DNA of 64,000 nt, taken from the NCBI RefSeq assembly GCF_025371035.1, contig NZ_JANZXB010000001.1:248001-312000 (forward strand), written 5' to 3'. Below the pieces are notes generated by a model that saw nothing but the letters and a program-made list of their open reading frames with translations, ran no database searches and had not been told where the DNA came from. The number at the start of each line of letters is the position of its first letter. Within the stretch, counting starts at the first letter, position 1. Positions 38,466-48,020 of this stretch are shown here, in pieces. This stretch comes from Sphingomonas sp. LC-1. GTDB lineage: Bacteria; Pseudomonadota; Alphaproteobacteria; Sphingomonadales; Sphingomonadaceae. The translations under genes were made by a program, and so were the position numbers.

Positions 38466-39388
38466 CGAAGACGGTTTTCATCGATGGTGGCGCGGGGACG
38501 ACCGGGCTGGAGATCGCCGACCGGCTGTCCGGGCGGCCCGATCTGTCGATCCTGACGCTGCCCGATGAACGCCGCAAGGATGCACAGGCCCGGCGCGAGG
38601 CGATCAACGACGCCGACTTCGTCATCCTCTGCCTTCCCGATGATGCCGCGCGCGAGGCCATATCGCTGATCGCGAACGACCGCACGCGGGTCGTCGACGC
38701 CTCGACCGCGCATCGGACCGCTGAAGCTTGGGTCTACGGTTTCGCCGAACTGGAGCCGGAACAGCAGCAGCGTGTCGCGAATGCCCGCTTCGTCTCCAAC
38801 CCGGGCTGCTACCCAACCGGTTTCCTGGCGCTGGTCCGCCCGCTGGTTCGTGCCGGGATCATTCCCGCCGACTGGCCTGTCTCGGTCAACGCCGCATCGG
38901 GCTATTCGGGCGGGGGCAAGGCGATGATCGCGGAATATGAAAGCGCCACCCAGCGCGCCTTCCGTCCCTATGGCCTGTCGGTGGCGCATAAGCATGCGCC
39001 CGAGATGCAGCGCCATTCGGGGCTGACCCACGCCCCCATCTTCGCCCCCGCCGTGGTCGACACCTATCGCGGCATGGTGGTCGAAGTGCCCCTGCCGCTT
39101 TATGCCCTGCCCGGCGCGCCGTCGCTCGACACGGTCGCGGCCACCCTGGCCGAAGCCTATGCGGACAGCCGCATCGTCACGGTCGCCCCCGGCGACATCG
39201 CGGCGGTGAATATCGAGGAAAATGCCGGATCCGACCGGATGACCTTGCGCGTCTGCGGCAATGCGGCCACGGGTCAGGCTCGACTGATCGCCACGCTCGA
39301 CAATCTGGGCAAGGGTGCCGGGGGTGCAGCGGTGCAGAATTTGAACATCATGGCCGGACTCGATCCGACCGCCGGCCTCGTGCTCTAA
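38462..39388 (+). CDS. argC: N-acetyl-gamma-glutamyl-phosphate reductase, type 2
   Basis: A 308-residue NADPH-dependent reductase of arginine synthesis. The nucleotide-binding VFIDGGAGTTGLEIADRL and the catalytic cysteine C116 in SNPGCYPTGFLALV are intact. The short length (about 310 rather than 340) and the sequence style mark the type 2 (ArgC2) group. It starts at GTG 38462, overlapping the SH3 gene stop by GTGA, so it is co-translated with it. zwf follows after nine bases. Confidence 0.95.
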   Translation: MTKTVFIDGGAGTTGLEIADRLSGRPDLSILTLPDERRKDAQARREAINDADFVILCLPDDAAREAISLIANDRTRVVDASTAHRTAEAWVYGFAELEPEQQQRVANARFVSNPGCYPTGFLALVRPLVRAGIIPADWPVSVNAASGYSGGGKAMIAEYESATQRAFRPYGLSVAHKHAPEMQRHSGLTHAPIFAPAVVDTYRGMVVEVPLPLYALPGAPSLDTVAATLAEAYADSRIVTVAPGDIAAVNIEENAGSDRMTLRVCGNAATGQARLIATLDNLGKGAGGAAVQNLNIMAGLDPTAGLVL

Positions 39389-39397
39389 GGAGACGTC

Positions 39398-40861
39398 ATG
39401 ACGCGCAATCCCGTTGGCAAGCTGCTGCTGTTCGGTGCGACCGGCGACCTGTCGCAGCGTATGCTGCTGCCGTCGCTGTTTAATCTTCATTCCGACGGCC
39501 TGTTGCCCGAAGACCTGACGATCACCGGCACCGCGCGCTCGGATCATGACGACGCCAGCTTCCGGGATTTCGCGGCAAAGGCGCTCGACACCTTCCTGCC
39601 CGATGACCGCAAGGACCAGGAAAAAATTGCGGGCTTCTTAAATCGATTGCAGTATCAGTCGCTCGACGCGTCGACGACGGAGGGTTTCCCCGCGCTGGCG
39701 GAGAAGGTCGGCGATGTGTCCAACGGCCTGGCCATCTATCTCTCGACCGCGCCCAGCCTGTTCGAATCGACGATCAAGGGCCTCGAATCGGTCGGCCTGG
39801 CGGGTGAGACGGTGCGGATCGGCCTGGAAAAGCCGCTCGGCTATGACCTCGCCTCGTCCAAGGAGATCAACGACGCTGTCGCTTTCGGCTTCCCCGAGGA
39901 GCGGACCTTCCGCATTGACCATTATCTGGGCAAGGAAACCGTCCAGAACATCCTGGCGCTGCGCTTCGGCAATTTCTTCTTCGAGCCGATCTGGAACGCC
40001 AACGGCATCGACAATGTCCAGATCACCATCGCCGAGACCGTCGGGCTGGAGGATCGCGCCGGTTACTATGAGGGCGCAGGTGCGCTGCGCGACATGGTGC
40101 AAAACCATATCCTGCAACTTCTCGCGCTGATCGCGATGGAGCCGCCGGCGCGTTACGACGGCACCGCGATCCGCGATGAAAAGGCCAAGGTCTTCCGCTC
40201 GCTGCGCCTGATGACGCCGGAGGAAGTGCCCCAGAACACCGTCACCGGCCAATATGTCGACGGCGCGGTCGGCGGCAAGATCGTCGGTTCCTATGCCAAT
40301 GAACTGGGCAAGCCGTCCAAGACCGAGACCTTCGTCGCGATCAAGGCGCATGTCGACAATTGGCGCTGGCAGGGCGTGCCCTTCTACCTGCGCACCGGCA
40401 AGCGCATGGCGACCCGCCGTTCGGAAATCGCGATCCAGTTCAAGCCGGTTCCGCACTCGATGTTCGCCGGGCGCGGCGGCATCCTTCAGCCCAACACACT
40501 GGTCATCCGCCTCCAGCCAGAGGAATATATCCAGTTGCTGGTGATGGCGAAGGAGCCGGGTCTGGACCGCGAAGGCCTGCGCCTGCGCGAAGTGCCGCTG
40601 AACCTGTCGCTGGACGCGGAGTTCGCCGGAACCCGCCGTCGCATCGCTTATGAACGGCTGTTGCTCGACCTGATCGAAGGCGACCAGACGCTGTTCGTCC
40701 GCCGCGATGAGGTGGAGGCGCAATGGACTTGGATCGACGCGATCCGCACCGGTTGGAACGCTGCCGACGTCAAGCCCAAAAGCTATCCGAGCGGCAGCTG
40801 GGGCCCGTCCGCCGCGATCGCGCTGACCGAGCGGGATGGCGTGACCTGGCAGGACGACTGA
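39398..40861 (+). CDS. zwf: Glucose-6-phosphate dehydrogenase
   Basis: A 487-residue NADP/NAD-dependent dehydrogenase, first step of the Entner-Doudoroff route. The N-terminal Rossmann motif LLFGATGDLSQRMLLPSLF and the substrate-binding FRIDHYLGKETVQNILALRF are diagnostic. A ribosome site AAGGAGA precedes ATG 39398. It begins the zwf-pgl-edd-glk-eda cluster, which together converts glucose to pyruvate and glyceraldehyde-3-phosphate. Confidence 0.98.
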   Translation: MTRNPVGKLLLFGATGDLSQRMLLPSLFNLHSDGLLPEDLTITGTARSDHDDASFRDFAAKALDTFLPDDRKDQEKIAGFLNRLQYQSLDASTTEGFPALAEKVGDVSNGLAIYLSTAPSLFESTIKGLESVGLAGETVRIGLEKPLGYDLASSKEINDAVAFGFPEERTFRIDHYLGKETVQNILALRFGNFFFEPIWNANGIDNVQITIAETVGLEDRAGYYEGAGALRDMVQNHILQLLALIAMEPPARYDGTAIRDEKAKVFRSLRLMTPEEVPQNTVTGQYVDGAVGGKIVGSYANELGKPSKTETFVAIKAHVDNWRWQGVPFYLRTGKRMATRRSEIAIQFKPVPHSMFAGRGGILQPNTLVIRLQPEEYIQLLVMAKEPGLDREGLRLREVPLNLSLDAEFAGTRRRIAYERLLLDLIEGDQTLFVRRDEVEAQWTWIDAIRTGWNAADVKPKSYPSGSWGPSAAIALTERDGVTWQDD

Positions 40862-40908
40862 CACGCCCTATTCGCCGAACAAGGGCGGATGCGTTTTGGC
40901 GCCGACTT

Positions 40909-40929
40909 GGCCCGCCCCAATGGCGGGCC
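40909..40929 (+). other. Short hairpin between zwf and pgl
   Basis: GGCCCGCC and GGCGGGCC pair (8 bp) around CCAAT in the 103-base gap. With no U tract it is more likely an mRNA-stabilising or processing element than a terminator. Confidence 0.4.
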
Positions 40930-40964
40930 GGGGACGGCTCCGCGAATATCAGGACAGAGATGAC

Positions 40965-41675
40965 ATGACCGACGAAATCGAATGGTGGGACTATGAGGAT
41001 ACCACCGAAATGGCGAACGCGCTCGCCGGCGACATCCAGTTCATCATCGAAAGCGCGATCGAGGCGCGCGGCGCGGCGGTGATCGCGCTGTCGGGCGGCA
41101 AGACGCCGATCCCGGTCTATGAAAAGCTGGCCCAGGCCAAGCTCGATTGGAAGCGGGTGACCATCGTTCCCGCCGACGAGCGTATCGTGCCGTTGGGCGA
41201 TCCGCTGTCCAACGTGACGATGATCGGCAAGATCTTCCTGCCCAAGGGCGCAAGGGTCATGCCGATCGTGCCGCAGGCGACGTCCGACTATAAGGCCGCC
41301 GGACGTTCGGCCGATGCGCTGATGCAGGAGCTGCACTGGCCGCTCGATCTGGTGCTGCTGGGCATGGGTGCGGACGGTCACACCGCCTCGATCTTCCCCG
41401 GCCCCGATTATGACGAAGCGCTCAACGGGCCGAAGGAGCGCCGCGCGCTGGGCCTGATGCCAGAGCCCCTGCCGCCTGAGGCGCCGGTCGCGCGCGTGAC
41501 GCTCAGCCGCGCCGGGATCGTCTCGGCCCGCTCGATCATGTTCGCCATTTCGGGCCCCGCCAAGAAAAAGGTTCTGGAGGACGCGATCAAGGAAGGCGCA
41601 TCCTCGCCCTATCCCGTCGGCCGCGTCCTGGCCGAGGTCGAACTGCCAATCGACATCCACTGGAGCGAGCAATGA
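40965..41675 (+). CDS. pgl: 6-phosphogluconolactonase
   Basis: A 236-residue hydrolase opening 6-phosphogluconolactone to 6-phosphogluconate. The family motifs VIALSGGKTPIPVYEKL, IVPADERIVPLGDPLSN and LVLLGMGADGHTASIFPG are present. ATG 40965 is preferred; the in-frame extension from 40896 has no ribosome site. Its stop overlaps the edd start (ATGA 41672-41675). Confidence 0.96.
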   Translation: MTDEIEWWDYEDTTEMANALAGDIQFIIESAIEARGAAVIALSGGKTPIPVYEKLAQAKLDWKRVTIVPADERIVPLGDPLSNVTMIGKIFLPKGARVMPIVPQATSDYKAAGRSADALMQELHWPLDLVLLGMGADGHTASIFPGPDYDEALNGPKERRALGLMPEPLPPEAPVARVTLSRAGIVSARSIMFAISGPAKKKVLEDAIKEGASSPYPVGRVLAEVELPIDIHWSEQ

Positions 41676-43489
41676 GCTTGAACGCCGCCGTTTCCGCCGT
41701 CACCGACCGGGTCATCGAGCGTTCGAAGCCCGGGCGGCAGGCCTATCTCGACCTGATCGCGCACGAGGCCGAAACGGCGGTGCGCCGCCCCAATCTGGGC
41801 TGCGCCAACCTGGCCCATGCCTATGCCGGGACCGAGGAAGATCGCGACGCCATGAAGGCGGATCGCGGCATGAACATCGGCATCGTGTCGGCCTATAACG
41901 ACATGCTGTCCGCACACGCCGTCTATTACCGCTATCCGGAACTGATGAAGGTCTGGGCGCGCGAGGTCGGTGCCACGGCGCAGGTGGCGGGCGGCGTGCC
42001 CGCCATGTGCGACGGCGTGACGCAGGGCTATGCGGGCATGGAGCTGTCGCTGTTCAGCCGCGACACCATCGCGCTGTCGACGGCGGTCGCGCTGAGCCAC
42101 GGCACCTTCGAGGGGGCCGCGCTGCTGGGCATTTGCGACAAGATCGTTCCGGGCCTGCTAATGGGCGCGCTGCGCTTCGGCCATCTGCCGATGATCCTGG
42201 TTCCCGGCGGCCCGATGCCGACGGGCCTGCCCAACAAGCAGAAGGCCGCCGTTCGCGAGGCCTTTGCCGAGGGCAAGGCGGGGCGCGAGGAACTGCTCGA
42301 TGCCGAAATCGCCGCCTATCATTCCAAGGGCACCTGCACATTCTACGGCACCGCCAACACCAACCAGATGATGATGGAGGTGATGGGCCTGCACATGCCG
42401 GGCGCCGCCTTCGTCAATCCGGGCACCAAGCTGCGCCAGGAGCTCAGCCGCGCCGCCGTCCACCGTCTGGCCAAGATCGGGCAGCGGGGCGAGGACTACC
42501 GGCCGCTGGGGCGCTGCGTCGATGAAAAGGCGATCGTCAACGCGGCAGTCGGCCTGCTGGCCACCGGCGGGTCGACCAACCACCTGATCCACCTGCCCGC
42601 CATCGCGCGCGCGGCGGGGATCATCATCGACTGGGAGGATATGGACCGCCTGTCGGCCGCCGTGCCGCTGATCGCGCGGGTCTATCCCAACGGCTCTGCC
42701 GACGTGAACGGGTTCGAGGCGGCGGGCGGCATGCCCTATGTCATCCGCGAACTCCTGTCGGAGGGGTTGCTCCACCGCGACATCCTGACGGTGGCGGGCA
42801 AGGACCTGTCCGATTACGGCCAGACGGCGGTGATCGCGGACGACAAGCTGGCCTGGACCCCGGTCGGCGACAGCGGCGACGAGACGATCCTGCGTCCGGC
42901 CGCCGCGCCCTTCTCGCCCGATGGCGGGATGCGCATCCTCTCGGGCAATCTGGGCCGCGCCTGCATCAAGGTGTCCGCCGTTGAGCGCGAGCGCTGGATC
43001 ATCGAGGCGCCCGCGCGCGTCTTCTCCGACCAGTCCGAAGTGCAAGCCGCGTTCAAGGCGGGCGAGCTGGAGCGCGACGTCGTCGTCGTCGTCCGTTTCC
43101 AGGGGCCCAAGGCCAATGGCATGCCCGAGCTGCACAAGCTGACCCCGCCGCTGGGCGTGCTCCAGAACCGGGGCTTCAAGGTGGCGCTGGTCACCGATGG
43201 CCGTATGTCGGGCGCGAGCGGCAAGGTGCCCTGCGCCATCCATCTCAGCCCCGAGGCGATCGGCGGTGGCGCGATCGGGCTGATCCGCGATGGCGACATC
43301 GTCCGGCTGGATGCCGTCGAGGGTACTCTGAATGCGCTGGTCGATCCGGTCGAATGGGCCGCGCGCGAACAGGCCGTGACCCCCGCCCCCGTTCAGGGCA
43401 TGGGCCGCGAGCTTTTCGCATTGTTCCGCCAGGCCGCCGACGAGGCTGAGAAGGGCGCATCGCCCATTCTCGCCGGCGCCGGTCTGTAA
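41672..43489 (+). CDS. edd: Phosphogluconate dehydratase
   Basis: A 605-residue iron-sulfur dehydratase of the IlvD/Edd family making 2-keto-3-deoxy-6-phosphogluconate. Recognisable segments are [60 protein letters not shown] and [18 protein letters not shown]; the cysteines in MCDG, ICDK and [11 protein letters not shown] are candidate cluster ligands. It is coupled to pgl by ATGA and followed by glk. Confidence 0.98.
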   Translation: MSLNAAVSAVTDRVIERSKPGRQAYLDLIAHEAETAVRRPNLGCANLAHAYAGTEEDRDAMKADRGMNIGIVSAYNDMLSAHAVYYRYPELMKVWAREVGATAQVAGGVPAMCDGVTQGYAGMELSLFSRDTIALSTAVALSHGTFEGAALLGICDKIVPGLLMGALRFGHLPMILVPGGPMPTGLPNKQKAAVREAFAEGKAGREELLDAEIAAYHSKGTCTFYGTANTNQMMMEVMGLHMPGAAFVNPGTKLRQELSRAAVHRLAKIGQRGEDYRPLGRCVDEKAIVNAAVGLLATGGSTNHLIHLPAIARAAGIIIDWEDMDRLSAAVPLIARVYPNGSADVNGFEAAGGMPYVIRELLSEGLLHRDILTVAGKDLSDYGQTAVIADDKLAWTPVGDSGDETILRPAAAPFSPDGGMRILSGNLGRACIKVSAVERERWIIEAPARVFSDQSEVQAAFKAGELERDVVVVVRFQGPKANGMPELHKLTPPLGVLQNRGFKVALVTDGRMSGASGKVPCAIHLSPEAIGGGAIGLIRDGDIVRLDAVEGTLNALVDPVEWAAREQAVTPAPVQGMGRELFALFRQAADEAEKGASPILAGAGL

Positions 43490-43509
43490 AAGATAAGGGG
43501 GAGGACATC

Positions 43510-44475
43510 ATGGAAATCGTTGCCGTCGATATCGGGGGCACGCATGCGCGCTTCGCGATCGCCGAGGTCGAGAATGGCCGCGTCGTCAAGCTGGGCGAAC
43601 CCTGCACGCAGAAGACCGCCGAGCACGCTTCGCTCCAAACCGCGTGGCAGGCGTTCGAGGCGCATATCGGCCGTCCGCTGCCCAAGGCGGCGTCGCTCGC
43701 CATCGCCTCGCCGATCACGGGCGACGTGATCCGCATGACCAACAATCCCTGGGTCATCCGCCCCTCGCTGATCCCCGAGCGGCTGGGCGCGGACATCTAT
43801 ACGGTCATCAATGATTTCGGTGCGGTCGGCCATGCCGTCGCGCAGGTGCCGGAGGAGGATTTCCTCCATATCTGCGGTCCCGAAGAGCCGATGCCCGAAC
43901 AGGGCGTCGTCACCGTCTGCGGCCCCGGTACCGGCCTGGGCGTCGCACAGGTGTTGCTGACGCCGCAACGTTATCATGTCATCGAGACTGAAGGCGGGCA
44001 TATGGACTATGCCCCTCTGGACGGCATCGAGGATGCGATCCTCAAGCGCCTGCGCCGGACCTATACCCGCGTGTCGTGCGAGCGGATCTGCTCGGGGCCC
44101 GGCATCGTCGCCATCTATGAAACGCTTGCCTCGATGGAAGGCCGCGCGATGCCCAGCCGCGATGATCGCGAAATCTGGACCGAGGCGCTGGACGGCACCG
44201 ACTCGATCGCGCTGGCCGCGCTCGATCGTTTCTGCCTGGCGCTCGGCGCGGTCGCGGGTGACTTCGCCCTGGCGCAGGGGGCCAAGACCGTCGTGATCGC
44301 GGGTGGCCTGGGCTATCGGATCAAGGACAAGCTGTTGCGCTCGGGCTTCGACCAGCGCTTCGTCGCCAAGGGGCGTTTCCAGTCGCTGATGGCGCGCATT
44401 CCCGTCAAGCTTATCACCCATCCCCAGCCCGGCCTGTTCGGCGCGGCTGCGGCCTTCGCACAGGAGCATACATGA
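43510..44475 (+). CDS. glk: Glucokinase
   Basis: A 321-residue sugar kinase of the proteobacterial Glk type (not ROK) phosphorylating glucose. The phosphate motif VAVDIGGTHARFAIAEVE, the glucose-binding region VINDFGAVGHAVA, and VCGPGTGLGVAQVLL and IETEGGHMDYAPLDGIED fit the family. A strong ribosome site (AAGGGGGAGGA) precedes ATG 43510. Its position inside the Entner-Doudoroff operon suits an organism taking up free glucose. Confidence 0.96.
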   Translation: MEIVAVDIGGTHARFAIAEVENGRVVKLGEPCTQKTAEHASLQTAWQAFEAHIGRPLPKAASLAIASPITGDVIRMTNNPWVIRPSLIPERLGADIYTVINDFGAVGHAVAQVPEEDFLHICGPEEPMPEQGVVTVCGPGTGLGVAQVLLTPQRYHVIETEGGHMDYAPLDGIEDAILKRLRRTYTRVSCERICSGPGIVAIYETLASMEGRAMPSRDDREIWTEALDGTDSIALAALDRFCLALGAVAGDFALAQGAKTVVIAGGLGYRIKDKLLRSGFDQRFVAKGRFQSLMARIPVKLITHPQPGLFGAAAAFAQEHT

Positions 44476-45077
44476 CCGACATCGCCACCATCATGCGCAC
44501 CAGCGCGGTCATCCCCGTGCTGGTCATCGACGACGCCGCCACCGCCAAGCCCCTGGCCGAGGCGCTGGTCGCGGGCGGCCTGAAAGTCCTGGAGGTGACG
44601 TTGCGCACCCCCGCCGCGCTGGAAGCCATGGCCGAGATGAAGAAGGTCCCGGGCGCGATCGTCGGCGCGGGCACTGTGGTCAACGAGAAGCAGCTGCGCG
44701 ACGTGGCGGATGCCGGCGCCGAGTTCATCGTCTCGCCGGGTCTGACCGACCGTCTGGGCGCGGCGGTGATCGACAGCGGTATTCCCTATCTGCCGGGCGT
44801 GGCCAATGCAGGCGACATCATGCGCGGGCTGGACATGGGCCTGACGCACTTCAAGTTTTTCCCCGCAGAGACCAGCGGCGGGCTGAAGGCGCTGAAGGCG
44901 CTGGCCGCGCCCTTCTACCAGGCTCGCTTCTGCCCGACCGGCGGCATCACCGAGGCCAGCGCACCCGATTGGCTCGCATTCGACCGCGTGCTGTGCGTCG
45001 GCGGTAGCTGGGTGACCGGCGGATCGATGGCGGACGTCGAGGCCAAGGCCCGCGCGGCATCGGCTCTGCGCGGCTGA
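44472..45077 (+). CDS. eda: 2-dehydro-3-deoxy-phosphogluconate aldolase
   Basis: A 201-residue class I aldolase cleaving KDPG to pyruvate and glyceraldehyde-3-phosphate. The active-site E41 and R45 lie in EVTLRTPAAL and the Schiff-base lysine is K128 in THFKFFPAET. The start overlaps glk by ATGA, ending the operon. The palindrome at 45084-45106 follows and may terminate it. Confidence 0.97.
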   Translation: MTDIATIMRTSAVIPVLVIDDAATAKPLAEALVAGGLKVLEVTLRTPAALEAMAEMKKVPGAIVGAGTVVNEKQLRDVADAGAEFIVSPGLTDRLGAAVIDSGIPYLPGVANAGDIMRGLDMGLTHFKFFPAETSGGLKALKALAAPFYQARFCPTGGITEASAPDWLAFDRVLCVGGSWVTGGSMADVEAKARAASALRG

Positions 45078-45083
45078 TCGCAA

Positions 45084-45106
45084 ACCCTCCCCAAGCGCTA
45101 CTTGGG
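45084..45106. repeat. Imperfect CCCTCCCCAAGCG/CTTGGGGGG palindrome
   Basis: CCCTCCCCAAG and CTTGGGGGGG flank a short CGCTA loop just after eda. It is a variant of the perfect palindrome at 31891-31917 and may terminate the Entner-Doudoroff operon. Confidence 0.45.
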
Positions 45107-45186
45107 GGGGGCGTACGCTAGTTAAGTGGGACGGCAGGGCGGTCGCGCCATTAAAAGAGCGATCCCCTCCGTCACGCTGGCGGCGA

Positions 45187-46056
45187 TCAACCGCCCGCCA
45201 GCTCCAGCAACCACGTTCGAAACGCGCGCATCGCCAGCCCTTCCTTGCGCGACAGCAACCGCGTCAGCCAATAACGCCCCGCGTCGACCTCCACGGCGAA
45301 GGGCTGGGCCAACCGCTCGGTCGTCAGCTCGTGCCCGAACATCGCCTTGGGCGCGAGCGCGACGCCGAGTCCCGCCATCGCCGCGCCCACCATCAACGCC
45401 GAGCTGTCGAACATGGGACCGCGCAGGGCGGGCGGCTGAACGCCCGCCGCCTCGAACCAGCGCTCCCATTCACTGACCCGGTAGGACCGGAGCAACCGCT
45501 CGCGGACCAGATCGGCGGGATCACGCAATCGCTCCGCCACCAGTGGCGCACAGAGCACCGTCAAAGGTGCCGCCATCAGCGGTTCGGCATGGGTGCCGTG
45601 CCAGGCGCCGTCGCCGAAACGGATCGCGAAGTCCAATCCCTCCCCCGCCAGATCGACCCGGTTGTTATTGATCGACACCCGCAGGTCGATATGGGGATGC
45701 GTCGCCGCGAAATCGTCGAGCCGGGCGAGCAGCCATCCGGTCGCGAAGGTGCCCACCACGCCGATATTCAGGACATATTGGAACCGCCCATCGGCGAAAC
45801 GGTCGAGCGTCGCACCGATCCGGTCGAACGTCTCCGCCAGCACGGGCACCAGCGCCTGCCCGTCATCGGTCAGCGCCAGTCCGCGCGGGAGGCGATGAAA
45901 CAGCCGCGCCCCCAGCCGCTTCTCCAGCGCCGATACCTGATGGCTGACCGCCCCCTGGCTGACGCATAATTCGATCGCCGCGCGGGTGAAATTCAGATGC
46001 CGCGCCGCCGCCTCGAAAGCGCGAAGGGCGTTGAGGGGAAGTTGCGCGCGGTCCAT
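45187..46056 (-). CDS. LysR family regulator, AmpR/GcvA-like
   Basis: A 289-residue transcription factor with N-terminal winged helix (LPLNALRAFEAAARHLNFTR, VSQGAVSHQVSALEKRLGAR) and a periplasmic-binding-like effector domain. The LPLNALRAFEAAARH opening is shared by AmpR and GcvA regulators. It is divergent from a metallo-beta-lactamase gene, the arrangement of ampR-ampC pairs, so it may induce that gene in response to cell-wall fragments. The LysR box at 46065-46079 lies nine bases from its own start, implying autorepression. The inducer is inferred. Confidence 0.9.
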   Translation of the reverse strand: MDRAQLPLNALRAFEAAARHLNFTRAAIELCVSQGAVSHQVSALEKRLGARLFHRLPRGLALTDDGQALVPVLAETFDRIGATLDRFADGRFQYVLNIGVVGTFATGWLLARLDDFAATHPHIDLRVSINNNRVDLAGEGLDFAIRFGDGAWHGTHAEPLMAAPLTVLCAPLVAERLRDPADLVRERLLRSYRVSEWERWFEAAGVQPPALRGPMFDSSALMVGAAMAGLGVALAPKAMFGHELTTERLAQPFAVEVDAGRYWLTRLLSRKEGLAMRAFRTWLLELAGG

Positions 46057-46064
46057 GGCCTATC

Positions 46065-46079
46065 ATGAGATTGGCTCAT
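46065..46079. promoter_or_regulatory. LysR-type T-N11-A operator
   Basis: ATGAGATTGGCTCAT is a perfect 5+5 inverted repeat containing T-N11-A, the core of LysR binding sites, in the 94-base divergent gap between the regulator and the beta-lactamase. Confidence 0.6.
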
Positions 46080-46150
46080 GGCTGTGTCTAGGGAAGATGC
46101 TTTGTGCGCCGCGCGTCGCACCCGCATGATCGCGACCGAGGAGAACGACC

Positions 46151-47005
46151 ATGCTAGCCACATTCGCCATCGCCGTCACACTGGCGGCCGCCGCCGGACA
46201 ACCGCAAGCCGATCCCCTGACCCAGCCGATCGCGACCGAGCGTGAGGCGGAATGGCTGGCCCCACGCCCGCCGGTACGGGTGTTCGGCAACAGCTATCTC
46301 GTGGGCTTTGGCGGGTTGAACGTTGCATTGATCGACACGGGACGGGGCCTCATCCTGATCGACGGCGCGCTTCCCCAGGCGGCTCCGGCCATTCTTGCCA
46401 ATGTCGCCAAGCTCGGCTTCCGCCCCCGCGACATCAAATATATTCTCAGCACCGAGCCGCATTTCGACCATGCCGGGGGGATCGCCGCACTCGCACGCGA
46501 CACCGGCGCGACCGTCATCGCCAGCGCGCGCGGGGCGGAAGGGTTGCGGACCGGGCGGCTGGCGGCCGACGATCCCCAGCGCGGTTATGACAGCCGCTTT
46601 CCCGCCGTCCGCTCGGTAAGGGTGATCCGCGATGGCGAGCGGCTGACGCTGGGCAACACCGTCGTCACCGCGCGCGCGACGCCCGGCCACACCATGGGCA
46701 GCATGAGCTGGACCTGGCGTTCCTGTCAGCGTGACCAGTGCCGGTCGATCGTCTTCGCGAGCAGCCTGAATCCGGTCTCGACCGACGATTATCGCTTCTC
46801 GGCCTCCTCCAGCCGCCCCGTGGTCGCCGCCTTCGCGCGCGGCCAGTCTGCGATGCGCGCCCTGCCCTGCGACATATTGATCACCGCCCATGCCGATCAG
46901 GACGGCGCGACTGACCGTTTCCGCACCACAGCCGGTGCCTGTCGCGCTTATGCGCAGTCGTCCGAACGCGCGCTGGCCAGGCGGCTGCGCAGCGAACGGC
47001 GCTGA
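46151..47005 (+). CDS. Subclass B3 metallo-beta-lactamase, B3-E variant
   Basis: A 284-residue exported MBL-fold hydrolase. A signal peptide (MLATFAIAVTLAAAAG) is followed by the conserved NSYLVGFGGLNVALIDTGRG and the metal motif TEPHFDHAGG: H104, D106 and H107 are present, but the first histidine of the usual HxHxDH is glutamate E102. H180 (TPGHTMGSMSW) and H247 (LITAHADQDG) complete the two zinc sites. Such ExHxDH enzymes are the B3-E type, known from sphingomonads. GAGGAG precedes ATG 46151. Activity on beta-lactams is likely but not certain. Confidence 0.88.
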   Translation: MLATFAIAVTLAAAAGQPQADPLTQPIATEREAEWLAPRPPVRVFGNSYLVGFGGLNVALIDTGRGLILIDGALPQAAPAILANVAKLGFRPRDIKYILSTEPHFDHAGGIAALARDTGATVIASARGAEGLRTGRLAADDPQRGYDSRFPAVRSVRVIRDGERLTLGNTVVTARATPGHTMGSMSWTWRSCQRDQCRSIVFASSLNPVSTDDYRFSASSSRPVVAAFARGQSAMRALPCDILITAHADQDGATDRFRTTAGACRAYAQSSERALARRLRSERR

Positions 47006-47008
47006 GCC

Positions 47009-47977
47009 TTACATCTCGCCGCGCTGGCGACGGATCGCGTACCATTTGCGCACATTGGCATTATGCTCTGCCAGCGTGTCGGCAAAGACATGGCCGCCCG
47101 ATCCGTCCGCCACGAAATACAGCGCCTTGCTGTCCGCCGGGTTCAGCACCGCATCGATCGAGGCGCGGCCAGGATTGGCGATCGGGCCGACCGGCAAGCC
47201 GGGGCTGGCATAAGTGTTGTACCCGTTCTTTGCGTGCAATTCGGACCGCAGGATGCGACGCCCCAGCGGGCGGCCTTTGGTGATCGGATAGATCACGGTC
47301 GGATCGGCCTGGAGCGGCATCCCGATACGCAGCCGGTTGCCATAGACCGCCGCCACCGTGCGTCGCTCAGACGGTTTGCCGGTTTCCTTCTCGACGATCG
47401 AGGCGAGGATGATCGCCTGCTCCGGCGAAGTGACCGCGATGCCGGGCTTCCGATTCGCCCACGCCTTGGCGAGATAGTCGCGCATCGCCTTCTGCATCCG
47501 CGCCACCACCGAAGCGCGGGTGTCGCCCTTCTGATAGGCATAGCTGTCGGGCAGGATCGATCCTTCCTTCGGGACCGACACATCGCCGGTCAGGCCATCG
47601 GCGCGCATCAGCGCGTCATGGACCAGCACCGAGGGATAGCCCTCCGGCACGGGGACCAGCCGCTGGCGAACCTTGCCCTCCTTCAACAGGGTCAGCACAT
47701 CGGAGGCACTGGCATGTTCGGGAATGGCATATTCGCCCGCCTTGATCGCGGCCCCGCCACCGAACAGCCGCGCATAAAGACGGAAGCGCCCGGCCGAGCG
47801 AATCGCGCCAGCCTTTTCCAGTTCGTTGGCAGCGCGGGCGAGGCTCGCCCCTTCGGGCACGACGACGGCGAGCGGCCTGTCCGCCGGGCCGCTGCCCGCC
47901 CAGTCATGCGCGACCCAGGCGAAGACGGCGATGCCGATCAGCCCCAGCAGCAACCCGATACAGCCGACCTTGCGCAT
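47009..47977 (-). CDS. mltG: Endolytic murein transglycosylase MltG
   Basis: A 322-residue inner-membrane-anchored YceG-family enzyme that cuts nascent peptidoglycan and limits chain length. One N-terminal helix (GLLLGLIGIAVFAWVA) precedes a LysM-like region and the catalytic domain with E196 in LASIVEKETGKPSER and the closing YNTYASPGLPVGPIANPG. It lies downstream of fabF on the same strand, as is common in alphaproteobacteria, and converges with the beta-lactamase gene. Confidence 0.95.
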   Translation of the reverse strand: MRKVGCIGLLLGLIGIAVFAWVAHDWAGSGPADRPLAVVVPEGASLARAANELEKAGAIRSAGRFRLYARLFGGGAAIKAGEYAIPEHASASDVLTLLKEGKVRQRLVPVPEGYPSVLVHDALMRADGLTGDVSVPKEGSILPDSYAYQKGDTRASVVARMQKAMRDYLAKAWANRKPGIAVTSPEQAIILASIVEKETGKPSERRTVAAVYGNRLRIGMPLQADPTVIYPITKGRPLGRRILRSELHAKNGYNTYASPGLPVGPIANPGRASIDAVLNPADSKALYFVADGSGGHVFADTLAEHNANVRKWYAIRRQRGEM

Positions 47978-48020
47978 ATATCACCCGGTTAGGAAAGGGC
48001 GCGAGGCCCGAACACATAAC

